From Oscillibacter sp. (GTDB lineage Bacteria > Bacillota > Clostridia > Oscillospirales > Oscillospiraceae): a stretch of 34,270 nucleotides of DNA. The stretch is from the NCBI GenBank assembly GCA_017547085.1, contig JAFYQM010000063.1, positions 1 through 34,270 of the forward strand, given 5' to 3'. Positions 7,843-15,164 of this stretch are shown here, piece by piece (positions within the stretch are counted from its first letter, which is position 1; every line of letters begins with the position of its first letter). Under the pieces are notes generated by a model. It worked only from the letters and a program-made list of their open reading frames with translations. It did no database searches and had not been told where the DNA came from. The position numbers and the translations under genes were made by a program.

Positions 7843-9012
7843 TTACCCTCCATAGTTACCGCTGTTCAGGAAGTTGTTATGCTCTGCCAGCGTCTCAGAG
7901 AACTTGTGGACACCGTTCTTGCCGAGGGCATAGAAATAGTAGTTGGTTTCCGCCGGATTTACCGCGGCCTTCAGGGAATCCAGACCGGGGTTGGCAATAG
8001 CCGTAGGCGGCAGATACTGGTGCATATAGAGGTTGTAAGGCGTGTCAACGGCCTTGTCATCGTTGGTCAGTGCACCTTCATGATCAGGCAAGCCGTACAG
8101 CAGCGCTGCGTCGATCTGCAGCAGATGGGCTGTCTCGCCTACGTTTTCCAGTCGGTTATAGATGACGGAAGCGATGTTGGAGTGGTCGGTACCGTCCGTT
8201 TCCTTCTCGATCAGAGAGGCGATGATGACGATATCCTCCAGATCATAGCCGCGGGTCTTGGCAGCAGCCAGATCGTCCTCCAGCGCGTTCAGTTTGTTGT
8301 TGAAGTTGGAGAGCAGCTTGCCCAGCGCATCCTTGGCGTTGTGACCCACATAGAACTGGTAGGTGTCCGGGAACAGATAGCCCTCCAGTCGGGTGATGTC
8401 CTCAGAATCGTTATCGATGAAATCATAGTCGAAGTTGGCGGTCTGGGCGGCCTTCAGCAGGGCTTCCTCCGTATTGACGCCGTTTTTCGCCAGCAGCTGG
8501 ATGGTCTGCATCACGGTGTAGCCCTCGGGGATGGTCACGTCCACCGTTTCGGCGTTCATGTTGCCGCCGGAGGCACTGCGCATGCCCACGATCAGGGCGC
8601 GGTAGTCCATGTCGGTGTTCAACTCGTAGGTACCGATGCCGATATTTTCCTCCGCGTTGGCAAACTTGCCGAAGAGCTTGAAGAACCACGGATACTCAAT
8701 GAGCCCTGCCTGCTCCAGCTTGTCGGCCACCGAGTCGATGTTATCTTCCTTGATGATCTCCACCGTGGTGGTGATGAGGGGCTTGTTGAACGCGCACAGG
8801 TCGCTCATCAGCTTCCAGCCGAAGCTGGCCAGCAGCGCGGAAATGATCAGGATCATGGGAATGTAGAGTACGATAAAGAGAATACGGGTTGTGCGGCGGC
8901 GCTGTTTCTTCCGGCGGACCTGCCGCAGGCGCTTCTCCGTCTCCTCAATCTCTTTTCTGCGTACCTGTTCGGTATCCCAACTGGCGGTATCGCCTTTCTT
9001 ATATTCTGCCAT
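7843..9012 (-). CDS. mltG: Endolytic murein transglycosylase MltG
   Basis: Cuts nascent glycan strands at the outer face of the membrane and so helps set peptidoglycan chain length. 389 residues from ATG 9012 (GGAGG 5 bases upstream). Residues about 1-45 are cytoplasmic and very basic (RKEIEETEKRLRQVRRKKQRRR), then one membrane segment (LFIVLYIPMILIISALLASF). The YceG domain follows: IPEGYTVMQTI, LEGYLFPDTYQF, IIASLIEKET with the catalytic Glu (E269), ASVIYNRL, DTPYNLY, LPPTAIANPGLDSLKAA and a C-terminal HKFSETLAEH. First gene of its operon. An 8 bp hairpin (9028-9047) lies in its leader. Confidence 0.96.
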   Translation of the reverse strand: MAEYKKGDTASWDTEQVRRKEIEETEKRLRQVRRKKQRRRTTRILFIVLYIPMILIISALLASFGWKLMSDLCAFNKPLITTTVEIIKEDNIDSVADKLEQAGLIEYPWFFKLFGKFANAEENIGIGTYELNTDMDYRALIVGMRSASGGNMNAETVDVTIPEGYTVMQTIQLLAKNGVNTEEALLKAAQTANFDYDFIDNDSEDITRLEGYLFPDTYQFYVGHNAKDALGKLLSNFNNKLNALEDDLAAAKTRGYDLEDIVIIASLIEKETDGTDHSNIASVIYNRLENVGETAHLLQIDAALLYGLPDHEGALTNDDKAVDTPYNLYMHQYLPPTAIANPGLDSLKAAVNPAETNYYFYALGKNGVHKFSETLAEHNNFLNSGNYGG

Positions 9013-9027
9013 GGAAACCTCCGTTGT

Positions 9028-9047
9028 CACCGTTTGCTGAAACGGTG
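9028..9047 (-). other. Hairpin in the mltG leader
   Basis: CACCGTTT / AAACGGTG with loop GCTG, about 16 bases upstream of the mltG start codon. No T-run follows. It may influence translation or messenger stability; function unknown. Confidence 0.45.
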
Positions 9048-9155
9048 GGAATCAATTGTTTTTGCGTTCCTCTGCGGGAAAATTTGGATGGTCAGGCTCC
9101 GCCGTGGAACCAGACGCATAGAATGAGTCAGAATCGAAAAGTGAGGTGAAATCCT

Positions 9156-9317
9156 ATGTGCTTCAACACCGGAAACAATGATTGCTCCTGTTTGTGGATC
9201 ATTCTCATCATCATTCTGCTCTGTTGCTGCTGCGGCGGCAGCGGAAACAGCAATCAGTGCTGCTGCCACCACGACCATCATCACTGTGGCTGCGGCGATG
9301 AATGCAGCTGCTGCTAA
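9156..9317 (+). CDS. 53-residue Cys/His-rich single-pass membrane protein
   Basis: Starts at ATG 9156 with GAGGTGA 6 bases upstream and stops at TAA 9315-9317. The product has 15 Cys in 53 residues, arranged as a polar Cys-containing start (MCFNTGNNDCSC), a hydrophobic membrane segment (LWIILIIILL, residues 13-22), a CCCCGGSG block, then NQCCCHHDHHHCGCGDECSCC, a run of Cys and His that looks made for metal binding. It resembles short clostridial proteins that databases label chorion-class high-cysteine proteins; that label is from memory and carries no known function. It sits alone between mltG (divergent) and tmk (convergent). The excellent ribosome site and the patterned composition argue that it is real. 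Confidence 0.72.
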   Translation: MCFNTGNNDCSCLWIILIIILLCCCCGGSGNSNQCCCHHDHHHCGCGDECSCC

Positions 9318-9333
9318 GTTCATACCGTGTGTG

Positions 9334-9353
9334 AAGGACGCTCCGGCGTCCTT
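9334..9353. other. Hairpin between Cys-rich gene and tmk
   Basis: AAGGACGC (9334-9341), loop TCCG, GCGTCCTT (9346-9353), between convergent genes. It lacks a T-run on either strand, so it is at best a weak terminator; it may be a messenger end-protecting hairpin. Confidence 0.45.
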
Positions 9354-9379
9354 TGCGCACATGCTGCGCGGGACAGGCC

Positions 9380-10045
9380 TCACAGAAGAGGTCTTACGAT
9401 CTCCATCACCTGTGCGTGGATGTCCTCCGGCGTGCGGGGCTCATCCCCTGCCGCGCAGTGGATCACGGTCCAGCCACAGGTCTTCACCACTTCCCGCGCG
9501 CCCTCGCGGCAGCGCTTGAGATAGGCTTCGTCCTGTTCGTGGATATCGGCGTGGGTGCCGGTGGCAGCTTCCCGCCGGCGCATCATCTTCTCCGTGATCT
9601 CCGTGGGCATATCAAGGTAGATCACCAGATCCGGCTTGGGCAGGCCCAGCAGACGGTACTCCGTGTCAAAGAGCCACTCCAGATACACATCCCGCTCGCC
9701 GTCCGGCAGCTTGGATGCCTGATGTACGGCATTGGATGTGGTATAGCGGTCGGCTACGATCAATCCGCCCTGCTCATAAAAAGCGCCCCAGTCCTGCTTG
9801 TAGGATGCGTAGCGGTCCATGGCATAGAACATGGAAGCCGCGTAGGCATTGACGTCCCCTGGTTTTTTGCCCAGATTTCCGTCCAGATATTCCTGCACCA
9901 TGGCAGCAGATGGCTTTCCGTAGCGGGGAAAGTCGATCTCCTGATAGGAGATGCCTGCCTCCGTCAGCGCCTGACACAGCAGACGGGTCTGGGTAGCCTT
10001 GCCAGAGCCGTCCGTGCCTTCAAATACGATCAGTTTTCCGCTCAT
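9380..10045 (-). CDS. tmk: Thymidylate kinase
   Basis: Phosphorylates dTMP to dTDP for DNA synthesis. 221 residues from ATG 10045, which overlaps the preceding gene's TGA as ATGA. IVFEGTDGSGKATQTRLL is the P-loop (the residue after GK is Ala instead of Ser/Thr), IDFPRYGKPS the acceptor-binding DFPRY-type segment, VADRYTTSNAVHQ the conserved DRY/DRW motif, and PDLVIYLDMPTEI plus MRRREAATG the lid region. The residues after REA in the lid (ATGTHADIHEQDEAYL) fit a dTMP kinase of the clostridial type. Translationally coupled to the glycosyltransferase gene upstream. Confidence 0.92.
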   Translation of the reverse strand: MSGKLIVFEGTDGSGKATQTRLLCQALTEAGISYQEIDFPRYGKPSAAMVQEYLDGNLGKKPGDVNAYAASMFYAMDRYASYKQDWGAFYEQGGLIVADRYTTSNAVHQASKLPDGERDVYLEWLFDTEYRLLGLPKPDLVIYLDMPTEITEKMMRRREAATGTHADIHEQDEAYLKRCREGAREVVKTCGWTVIHCAAGDEPRTPEDIHAQVMEIVRPLL

Positions 10046-10761
10046 TTCTTTCGTTTCTCCTGTTTCACATGCACCAAAAACAGCGGCAGCTTCATCATGC
10101 GGCCAATGCGTCTGGGCTCCTTGCACAGACGGTAGAACCACTCCAAACCGTGGTCGCACCAGAACTTCGGTGCCCGTTCCACTGTGCCTGCAAACACGTC
10201 CATACTACCGCCGAGACCGCACAGCAGCTTTGCGCCAGTGGCCTCGCCGTTCTTTCTCATCCATTTTTCCTGCTTCGGCGCACCGAGACAGACAAACACG
10301 CAGTCCGCGCCGCTGGCGCGCACGGCCTCGATCACGGGAGCGTCGTCCTTAAAATAGCCGTCCTGTGTGCCGGCGATCTGCAGTGCGGGGTGCTTCGCGG
10401 TCAGATTCTTTGCTGCCAGTTCAGCAACACCCGGCTTTCCGCCCAGCAGATACAGGCGCTTGCCCTCCTCTGCCATTCTTTCCACAAGATGGGCCGCAAA
10501 TTCAACGCCCGGCGTTCTTTCCTTCAGCGGCGTTCCCAGCATAGCTGCGCCCTTGATGACGCCGATGCCGTCCGGCAGCACCAGAGCCGCGCCGTTGACG
10601 GCGGCATTTGCCTCCGCGTCCTCGCGGCAGATTTCCACGATCTCCGGATTGGGGGTGACCACATAGTGGCAGCCCTCGCCGCGGAGCAGCTCCATTCCGC
10701 GCTCCACAGCCTCCGCCATGGTCACATTGTCAAATCCAACGCCAAGTACATTGATCCGCAT
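10042..10761 (-). CDS. WecG/TagA/CpsF-family glycosyltransferase
   Basis: 239 residues. The family transfers N-acetylmannosamine or a related sugar from UDP-sugar onto a lipid-linked GlcNAc at the membrane, in wall teichoic acid or exopolysaccharide linkage-unit synthesis (GT26). It shows the family order: MRINVLGVGFDNVTMAEAV, VVTPNPEIVEIC, VLPDGIGVIKGAAMLG with the catalytic Asp candidate, RLYLLGGKPGVAE, GYFKDD, CVFVCLGAPKQEKWM, and a basic C-terminal tail (RRIGRMMKLPLFLVHVKQEKRKK) that fits peripheral membrane binding. GAGGTGA lies 5 bases before the ATG. The pairing with tmk has no clear pathway link. Acceptor not determinable here. Confidence 0.92.
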   Translation of the reverse strand: MRINVLGVGFDNVTMAEAVERGMELLRGEGCHYVVTPNPEIVEICREDAEANAAVNGAALVLPDGIGVIKGAAMLGTPLKERTPGVEFAAHLVERMAEEGKRLYLLGGKPGVAELAAKNLTAKHPALQIAGTQDGYFKDDAPVIEAVRASGADCVFVCLGAPKQEKWMRKNGEATGAKLLCGLGGSMDVFAGTVERAPKFWCDHGLEWFYRLCKEPRRIGRMMKLPLFLVHVKQEKRKK

Positions 10762-10794
10762 GGTTTCACCTCGCTACATACTCATACAGCATAC

Positions 10795-10823
10795 AGTATA
10801 TCATAATGGCATACCATTGTCCA
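10795..10823 (-). promoter_or_regulatory. Predicted promoter of the glycosyltransferase-tmk operon
   Basis: On the minus strand: -35 TGGACA (10823-10818, 5 of 6), 17 bp spacer, -10 TATACT (10800-10795, 5 of 6). It lies 34 bases upstream of the start codon. Confidence 0.6.
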
Positions 10824-10862
10824 ATCCAAAATCAAAGGCCTCCCTTTCCATTTAATGAATCA

Positions 10863-10891
10863 TTGAAAGACGGTGCCATGTATGGTAAAGT
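10863..10891 (+). promoter_or_regulatory. Predicted promoter of the LCMT-type methyltransferase gene
   Basis: -35 TTGAAA (10863-10868), 17 bp spacer, -10 TAAAGT (10886-10891, 4 of 6), about 30 bases upstream of the start codon. Confidence 0.45.
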
Positions 10892-10921
10892 AAAGGAACT
10901 ATCACTTTTGCAGGTGCGTCT

Positions 10922-11719
10922 ATGAACCATGTGAATCAAACACTATATATTCCTTTATACGGCAAAGCATATGTGAGCAGAAAAGGCATCCTTCTTGCGG
11001 ATGAAAAAGCCGAGGAAATCTGGAAGAAAACGGGATTTCCATTAAAAGGAACCGCGAAATCCAAATGGCTTGCCTATTACATGGGGATGCGGGCGGCTGT
11101 TTTTGATGACTGGCTGCGACAGCAGATGGCCGATACGGAAGATGCCGTCGTGATACATATTGGATGCGGCATGGACAGCAGAGTGCTGCGGGTGGGCTCC
11201 TCTGATCACAAGTGGTACGATGTGGATTTTCCTGATGTCATCCGGGAGAGAAAACTCTACTATCAGGAATCAGCCAACTATCGGATGATCGAGGGCGATG
11301 TGAGAGACTGCATCTGCCTGAAACACATTCCCGAAACAACGCGTGCCATTGTTGTGATGGAAGGCGTGAGCATGTATATGACTACCGCGGAATTAGCATC
11401 CTTGATCACCACGCTGAACGCCCGTTTTGAACGGATTGCACTTCTAATGGACTGCTACACCGTGTTTGCAGCCAAAATGTCAAAGTATAAGAACCCAATC
11501 CATGCGGTTGGTGTGGCTGAAGTGTATGGCTTGGATGATCCTATGCTTTTGGAACATGCTGATTTTAAATTTAAAAAAGAACACAGCATGACACCGCAGC
11601 ATTTGATCAATCAGTTAGGTGGGCTTGAAAAGTTCATTTTCAAGCATCTGTATGCAGGAAAGCAATCCGGAAAGCTTTACAGATTGTTTGAATATCGAGG
11701 CACAGCACATAAACCATGA
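10922..11719 (+). CDS. LCMT-type class I SAM-dependent methyltransferase
   Basis: 265 residues. The SAM-binding motif VIHIGCGMDSRVLRV (77-91) followed by KWYDVDFPDVIRERKLYY (98-115) is the hallmark of the leucine carboxyl methyltransferase family (Pfam LCM), which in bacteria includes TcmP/PKS-type O-methyltransferases acting on small molecules. AIVVMEGVSMYMT is the family's post-motif. It probably methylates a carboxyl or hydroxyl group of a metabolite; the substrate is unknown. Its ribosome site is weak (CAGGTG). Codon use is visibly more A/T-rich than its neighbours and it stands alone between its own promoter and terminator, which would fit later acquisition. Not a protein-phosphatase methylase, since that system is eukaryotic. 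Confidence 0.85.
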   Translation: MNHVNQTLYIPLYGKAYVSRKGILLADEKAEEIWKKTGFPLKGTAKSKWLAYYMGMRAAVFDDWLRQQMADTEDAVVIHIGCGMDSRVLRVGSSDHKWYDVDFPDVIRERKLYYQESANYRMIEGDVRDCICLKHIPETTRAIVVMEGVSMYMTTAELASLITTLNARFERIALLMDCYTVFAAKMSKYKNPIHAVGVAEVYGLDDPMLLEHADFKFKKEHSMTPQHLINQLGGLEKFIFKHLYAGKQSGKLYRLFEYRGTAHKP

Positions 11720-11744
11720 TTTCATCGGTTTCCATACGAACTGC

Positions 11745-11780
11745 ATCTCCCTCCGTCCATGTGGCGAAGGGAGATTCTTC
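11745..11780 (+). terminator. Probable terminator after the methyltransferase gene
   Basis: ATCTCCCT (11745-11752) pairs with AGGGAGAT (11768-11775) around a 15-base loop, followed by a T-rich TCTTCATT. The large loop lowers certainty. Confidence 0.55.
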
Positions 11781-11783
11781 ATT

Positions 11784-11817
11784 CCCAAAAAGAAACAGGA
11801 CGCTTGAAAGAGCGTCC
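11784..11817 (-). terminator. Terminator after the EamA transporter gene
   Basis: Stem GGACGCT (11798-11804) / AGCGTCC (11811-11817), loop of 6. Read on the minus strand it is followed by TGTTTCTTTTT, a good T-run. Confidence 0.8.
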
Positions 11818-11825
11818 CGCTTCAG

Positions 11826-12728
11826 TCAATGGAGTTGCTTTTTCTTTTCCGGCAGCTGGGCCAGCACCACCGCTGCCAGCATCATCAGACAGCCGAAGTA
11901 CTCCCTCCCGCTCATGCGGTCGTGGAGGATGACGGCGCCTGCCAGCGTGGCAAACACGGATTCCAGACTCAGCAGCAGAGACACCACCGTGGGGTTGGAA
12001 TCCTTCTGTGCCAGGATTTGCAGCGTATAGGCCACGCCGCTGGACAGGATGCCCACATACAAAATGGGGCCGAGACAGGCCAGAATGGCCTCCACGGAGG
12101 GCGTTTCCGTCAGCAGCATACCGATGCCGGAGAGCATGCCTGCTACGCCGAACTGGGCGCAGGAGAGCTCCACACCGTCCACAAACTGCCCGAAATAGTC
12201 GATGACCAGAATATGCACCGCAAAGCAGAACGCGCACAGCAGCGTGTAGAAATCGCCGATGGTGACGCTAAAGCCTTCTGTAATGCAGAGGAAATAAAGA
12301 CCGATCACAGCCAGCACTACGCTGACCCAGATGATCTTCGGCGCCTTCTTCTTGAGGAAAATACCCATGATGGGTACGATGACGATATACAGCGCGGTGA
12401 TGAAGCCTGCCTTGCCGGAGGTGGTTGTCTCCAGACCCTTCTGCTGCAAAAAGGCTGCCACCGTCAGTGCCGTACCGCAGCAGATGCCTGCCACGATCAG
12501 TTTCTTTCCTGCGGCAGGATCAGTTTCCGCGTTGCCGCTCCGCTGCCGCTTGGACCGCAGCAGCAGACACAGCACCATCAGAAACAGAAAGGCCACCACG
12601 CTGCGGGCGGTATTAAAGGTAAAGGGGCCGACAAACTCCGTGCTGACGCTCTGGGCCACAAAGGCAGTACCCCAGATCAGAGCCGCCAGTACGGGAAATA
12701 CATTTTGACGAATGCGGTTGGTTTTCAT
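11826..12728 (-). CDS. DMT-superfamily transporter, EamA type
   Basis: 300 residues with about ten membrane segments in two EamA repeats. The first (about 10-140) begins PVLAALIWGTAFVAQ, the typical EamA start with the WG pair, and contains LQQKGLETTTSGKAGFITALY. The second (about 150-290) contains GDFYTLLCAFCFAVHILVID and ends GREYFGCLMMLAAVVLAQL. A charged linker (RSKRQRSGNAETDPAAGKK) separates membrane segments 2 and 3. Members export or import metabolites, often amino acids or purines; substrate not predictable. AGGAG lies about 8 bases before the ATG. Divergent from the mpg operon. Confidence 0.92.
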   Translation of the reverse strand: MKTNRIRQNVFPVLAALIWGTAFVAQSVSTEFVGPFTFNTARSVVAFLFLMVLCLLLRSKRQRSGNAETDPAAGKKLIVAGICCGTALTVAAFLQQKGLETTTSGKAGFITALYIVIVPIMGIFLKKKAPKIIWVSVVLAVIGLYFLCITEGFSVTIGDFYTLLCAFCFAVHILVIDYFGQFVDGVELSCAQFGVAGMLSGIGMLLTETPSVEAILACLGPILYVGILSSGVAYTLQILAQKDSNPTVVSLLLSLESVFATLAGAVILHDRMSGREYFGCLMMLAAVVLAQLPEKKKQLH

Positions 12729-12733
12729 ACTAC

Positions 12734-12762
12734 TTGCTCCTGATTTGCTTCCATGATATACT
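12734..12762 (+). promoter_or_regulatory. Predicted promoter of the mpg-HAD-transglutaminase operon
   Basis: -35 TTGCTC (12734-12739, 3 of 6), 17 bp spacer, -10 TATACT (12757-12762, 5 of 6). It lies 45 bases upstream of the mpg start. Confidence 0.5.
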
Positions 12763-12807
12763 GAAATAAAAACTCACAATCGTGAATTTTATCACCGGGG
12801 TGACAAA

Positions 12808-13431
12808 ATGGCAAGACTTTCCCGCTCATTTTACAACGGAGACACGGTGGAAACCGCCCAAAAGCTGCTGGGCAAATATATTGTGCACCGCCTGCCAAGC
12901 GGAGAACTGCTGGCAGGCCGCATCACAGAGACGGAAGCCTATGTGGGCCGGTGCGACAAGGCATGTCACGCTTACAACTACCGCCGCACAGAGCGGACAA
13001 GCATCCTGTTCGGCCCGCCGGGCCATGCCTATATTTATCTCATCTACGGCATGTACCACTGCCTGAATTTCGTCACGGAGCCGGAGGGCGAGCCCGCCGC
13101 TGTGCTGCTGCGCGGGATCGAGCCGGTGGCGGGCATCGACACCATCCGCCGCCTGCGCTTTGGTGACGCGCCTATGACAGCCTACCGGAAGAAGCATTTT
13201 CTGGACGGTCCCGGTAAGGTCTGTCAGGGCCTTGCACTCACCCGAAGGGAAAACGGGCTGGACCTCACCGGCGATACGCTGTTTCTTTGTGATACGCCGG
13301 AGGATGCAGGGCTGCCCTCTCCCCCTGCCCTGCCCCGTGAGCGGCTGTGCGCAGGCCCGCGCATCGGCGTGGACTACGCCGAGGAGGCGAAAGATTTTCC
13401 CTGGCGATTCTGGTTGGAAACGGAGGATTGA
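12808..13431 (+). CDS. DNA-3-methyladenine glycosylase
   Basis: Excises alkylated and deaminated purines in base-excision repair. 207 residues, the normal length of bacterial AAG/Mpg proteins. It shows LARSFY-like LSRSFYNGDTVETAQKLLGK, RITETEAYVG with the catalytic Glu (E43), CHAYNYRRTERTSILFGPPGHAYIYLIYGMYHCLNFVTE (the intercalating Tyr region), AVLLRGIEP, FLDGPGKVCQGLALT and RIGVDYAEEAKDFPWRFW. GGGGTGA lies 5 bases upstream. With ogt at 4.7 kb this makes two alkylation-damage repair proteins in the window, though not in one operon. Two bases separate its stop from the next start. Confidence 0.96.
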   Translation: MARLSRSFYNGDTVETAQKLLGKYIVHRLPSGELLAGRITETEAYVGRCDKACHAYNYRRTERTSILFGPPGHAYIYLIYGMYHCLNFVTEPEGEPAAVLLRGIEPVAGIDTIRRLRFGDAPMTAYRKKHFLDGPGKVCQGLALTRRENGLDLTGDTLFLCDTPEDAGLPSPPALPRERLCAGPRIGVDYAEEAKDFPWRFWLETED

Positions 13432-13433
13432 CC

Positions 13434-14087
13434 ATGTATTTTTTTGATCTGGACGGTACCCTGATCGATTCCAACGGTGTTTGGAAGCAGGTGGACATTG
13501 ATTTTCTGGCAAAGCGGGGTATCCCCTATACCCGTGCCTATTACGAGGGCGTGGCTCACACGGCCCTGCCCATGGCGGCGGAATTTACCAAGGAGTTCTG
13601 CGGTCTGAAGGAATCCTGCGAGGAGATCATTGCCGAGTGGATGGAAATGTCCCGCGACATGTACTCCCACGTCCCCATCAAACCGGGCGTTCGCGCCTAC
13701 CTGAAGCAGTGCAAGGCCGAGAGCCGCCGCATGGCGGTGGTCACTTCCAGCGTACCAGAGCACTGCTACACGGCGCTGAAAAAGCTGGATCTGGAGAAAT
13801 ATTTTGAAAATGTGACCTTCGCCCAGCAGGCGGGCATGCACAAAAAGGATCCGGACGTGTGGCTGGCCGCCGCAGAGAAGAACGGCGTGCGTCCTGAGGA
13901 CTGCACCGTGTTCGATGACAGCCTTGCGGCATGTAAAGGTGCGAGGCTTGCCAGAATGCGTGTGGTGGGCATTTACGATAAATTCTTTAATGCCAACGCC
14001 AAAGAAATGCGCTCTTTCTGTGATGTATTCATCGAGAGCTTTGAGGAACTGCTCTACACTCCCGAACAGAAGGCACGGCGGCGCTGA
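13434..14087 (+). CDS. HAD-family hydrolase
   Basis: 217 residues from ATG 13434 (GGAGG 7 bases upstream). HAD motifs in order: YFFDLDGTLID (nucleophile D5 and acid D7), MAVVTSS (motif II), HKKDPDVW (motif III Lys) and CTVFDDSLAA (motif IV Asp pair). A helical cap of about 60-70 residues sits between motifs I and II (subclass I, phosphoglycolate phosphatase/beta-phosphoglucomutase type). Substrate unknown, likely a small phosphate ester. It sits between a DNA glycosylase and a transglutaminase-like gene in one operon, with the next start overlapping its stop (TGATG). Confidence 0.92.
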   Translation: MYFFDLDGTLIDSNGVWKQVDIDFLAKRGIPYTRAYYEGVAHTALPMAAEFTKEFCGLKESCEEIIAEWMEMSRDMYSHVPIKPGVRAYLKQCKAESRRMAVVTSSVPEHCYTALKKLDLEKYFENVTFAQQAGMHKKDPDVWLAAAEKNGVRPEDCTVFDDSLAACKGARLARMRVVGIYDKFFNANAKEMRSFCDVFIESFEELLYTPEQKARRR

Positions 14088-15118
14088 TGATGGAAGCTTA
14101 CTACTATCAGCGCATGAACAAAGCGCATCAGGCGGCATATCACACCATGAAAACCGGCTTCACCGCCCTCTCCCCTTCCTTTGCGGTGCCGAAGCTGGAG
14201 AATCGGGAGCTTTCGGAGATCTTTTTTAAACTGCGGCTGGACTGTCCGGACATCTTCTACGTCACTGGTTTCACCTACCGCTTTTATCCCGGCGCGGATC
14301 ATGTGGAGTTGGTGCCGGAATACCTGTTTGAAAAGAGCAAGATCAAGGATCACCAGAAAGCCCTTTCCGCACGGGTTGCCAAACTGGTGCGTCCGGCACA
14401 GAATCTCTCTCCAATCGAAAAAGAGCGATACATCCACGATTTTATCTGTCAAAATGTACGCTACGACAAGCTGAAAAAGCCCTATTCCCACGAGATTATC
14501 GGCCCGTTGGGACAGGGGGTTGGCGTTTGTGAAGGAATTGCCAAGAGCGTCAAGATCCTCTGCGATGCGCTGGGAATCTGGTGCATCATTGCCATTTCAG
14601 AGGCCGCACCGGAACAAGGCATCAAGTACCGCCACGCATGGAATATCGTCAAGCTGGACGGACAATTCTTTCATCTGGACGCAACCTTTGACAACTCGCT
14701 GGGACAGGATGGCCTGTTGCGATATGACTATTTCAATCTCGATGACGCCCGCCTGTTCCGTGATCATCAGCCGGTGATCTATCCTGTACCTGCCTGTACA
14801 TGCAGCGACCGCTTCTACTATAAGGAGAATAAACTTTCCTTTACCAAAATCGAAGATGTTTGCAAGCGGGCCCAGATGCCGATTCGCAAGGGCCTTCCCT
14901 TTGTGTTTCACTGGCGGGGCGGCTATCTGACCCGTCAGGTGCTGCTGGAGCTGGTGGAAGCACTGGAAGCCGCCGCCAAACAGAAAGGCCGCCACGCCGC
15001 CGTTTCCTATAATTTCCCGCAGGCAGTTCTGTGCGTTCGCTTCCCCACGGAATTTCCCAACACGGAAGCGGTGGAGGAAATTGCCAACGAGGGCGAATTG
15101 TATACGGAAAGTACATAA
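14087..15118 (+). CDS. Transglutaminase-like cysteine protein
   Basis: 343 residues, no signal peptide, so probably cytoplasmic. The central domain (about 105-205) has the papain-like triad of the transglutaminase superfamily: QGVGVCEGIAKS with C148, YRHAWNIVKLDG with H183, and FHLDATFDNS with D198. The segment before it (SPIEKERYIHDFICQNVRYD) is the usual lead-in helix. The N-terminal about 100 residues and the C-terminal about 110 residues, with an FYYKENKLSFTK segment, are not recognised. Bacterial relatives are often peptidases or isopeptide-cleaving enzymes. Which of the two adjacent ATGs (14087 or 14090) is used is open; both overlap or abut the HAD stop, implying coupling. Confidence 0.85.
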   Translation: MMEAYYYQRMNKAHQAAYHTMKTGFTALSPSFAVPKLENRELSEIFFKLRLDCPDIFYVTGFTYRFYPGADHVELVPEYLFEKSKIKDHQKALSARVAKLVRPAQNLSPIEKERYIHDFICQNVRYDKLKKPYSHEIIGPLGQGVGVCEGIAKSVKILCDALGIWCIIAISEAAPEQGIKYRHAWNIVKLDGQFFHLDATFDNSLGQDGLLRYDYFNLDDARLFRDHQPVIYPVPACTCSDRFYYKENKLSFTKIEDVCKRAQMPIRKGLPFVFHWRGGYLTRQVLLELVEALEAAAKQKGRHAAVSYNFPQAVLCVRFPTEFPNTEAVEEIANEGELYTEST

Positions 15119-15161
15119 AAAGAGACGGTTTTCTGGAAATGATCCGAAAACCGTCTCTTTA
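15119..15161. terminator. Bidirectional terminator
   Basis: Perfect 15 bp stem AAAGAGACGGTTTTC (15119-15133) / GAAAACCGTCTCTTT (15146-15160), 12-base loop that can itself close by three pairs. It lies between the transglutaminase-like gene (+) and pcrA (-). Confidence 0.92.
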
Positions 15162-15164
15162 TCA

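Noticed and set aside
7804-9126. 440-codon plus-strand open frame opposite mltG
   Set aside because: The minus strand has every MltG motif. This frame has no ribosome site and a typical shadow composition.
9200-9320. Short repeated GCTGC/GGC units as a tandem repeat or mobile remnant
   Set aside because: They are explained by clustered Cys, Gly and His codons of the 53-residue gene.
9178-9519. Ala-rich frame covering the Cys-rich gene
   Set aside because: Out-of-frame reading of the TGC/GGC codons of the Cys-rich gene; poly-Ala is an artefact of shifting those repeats.
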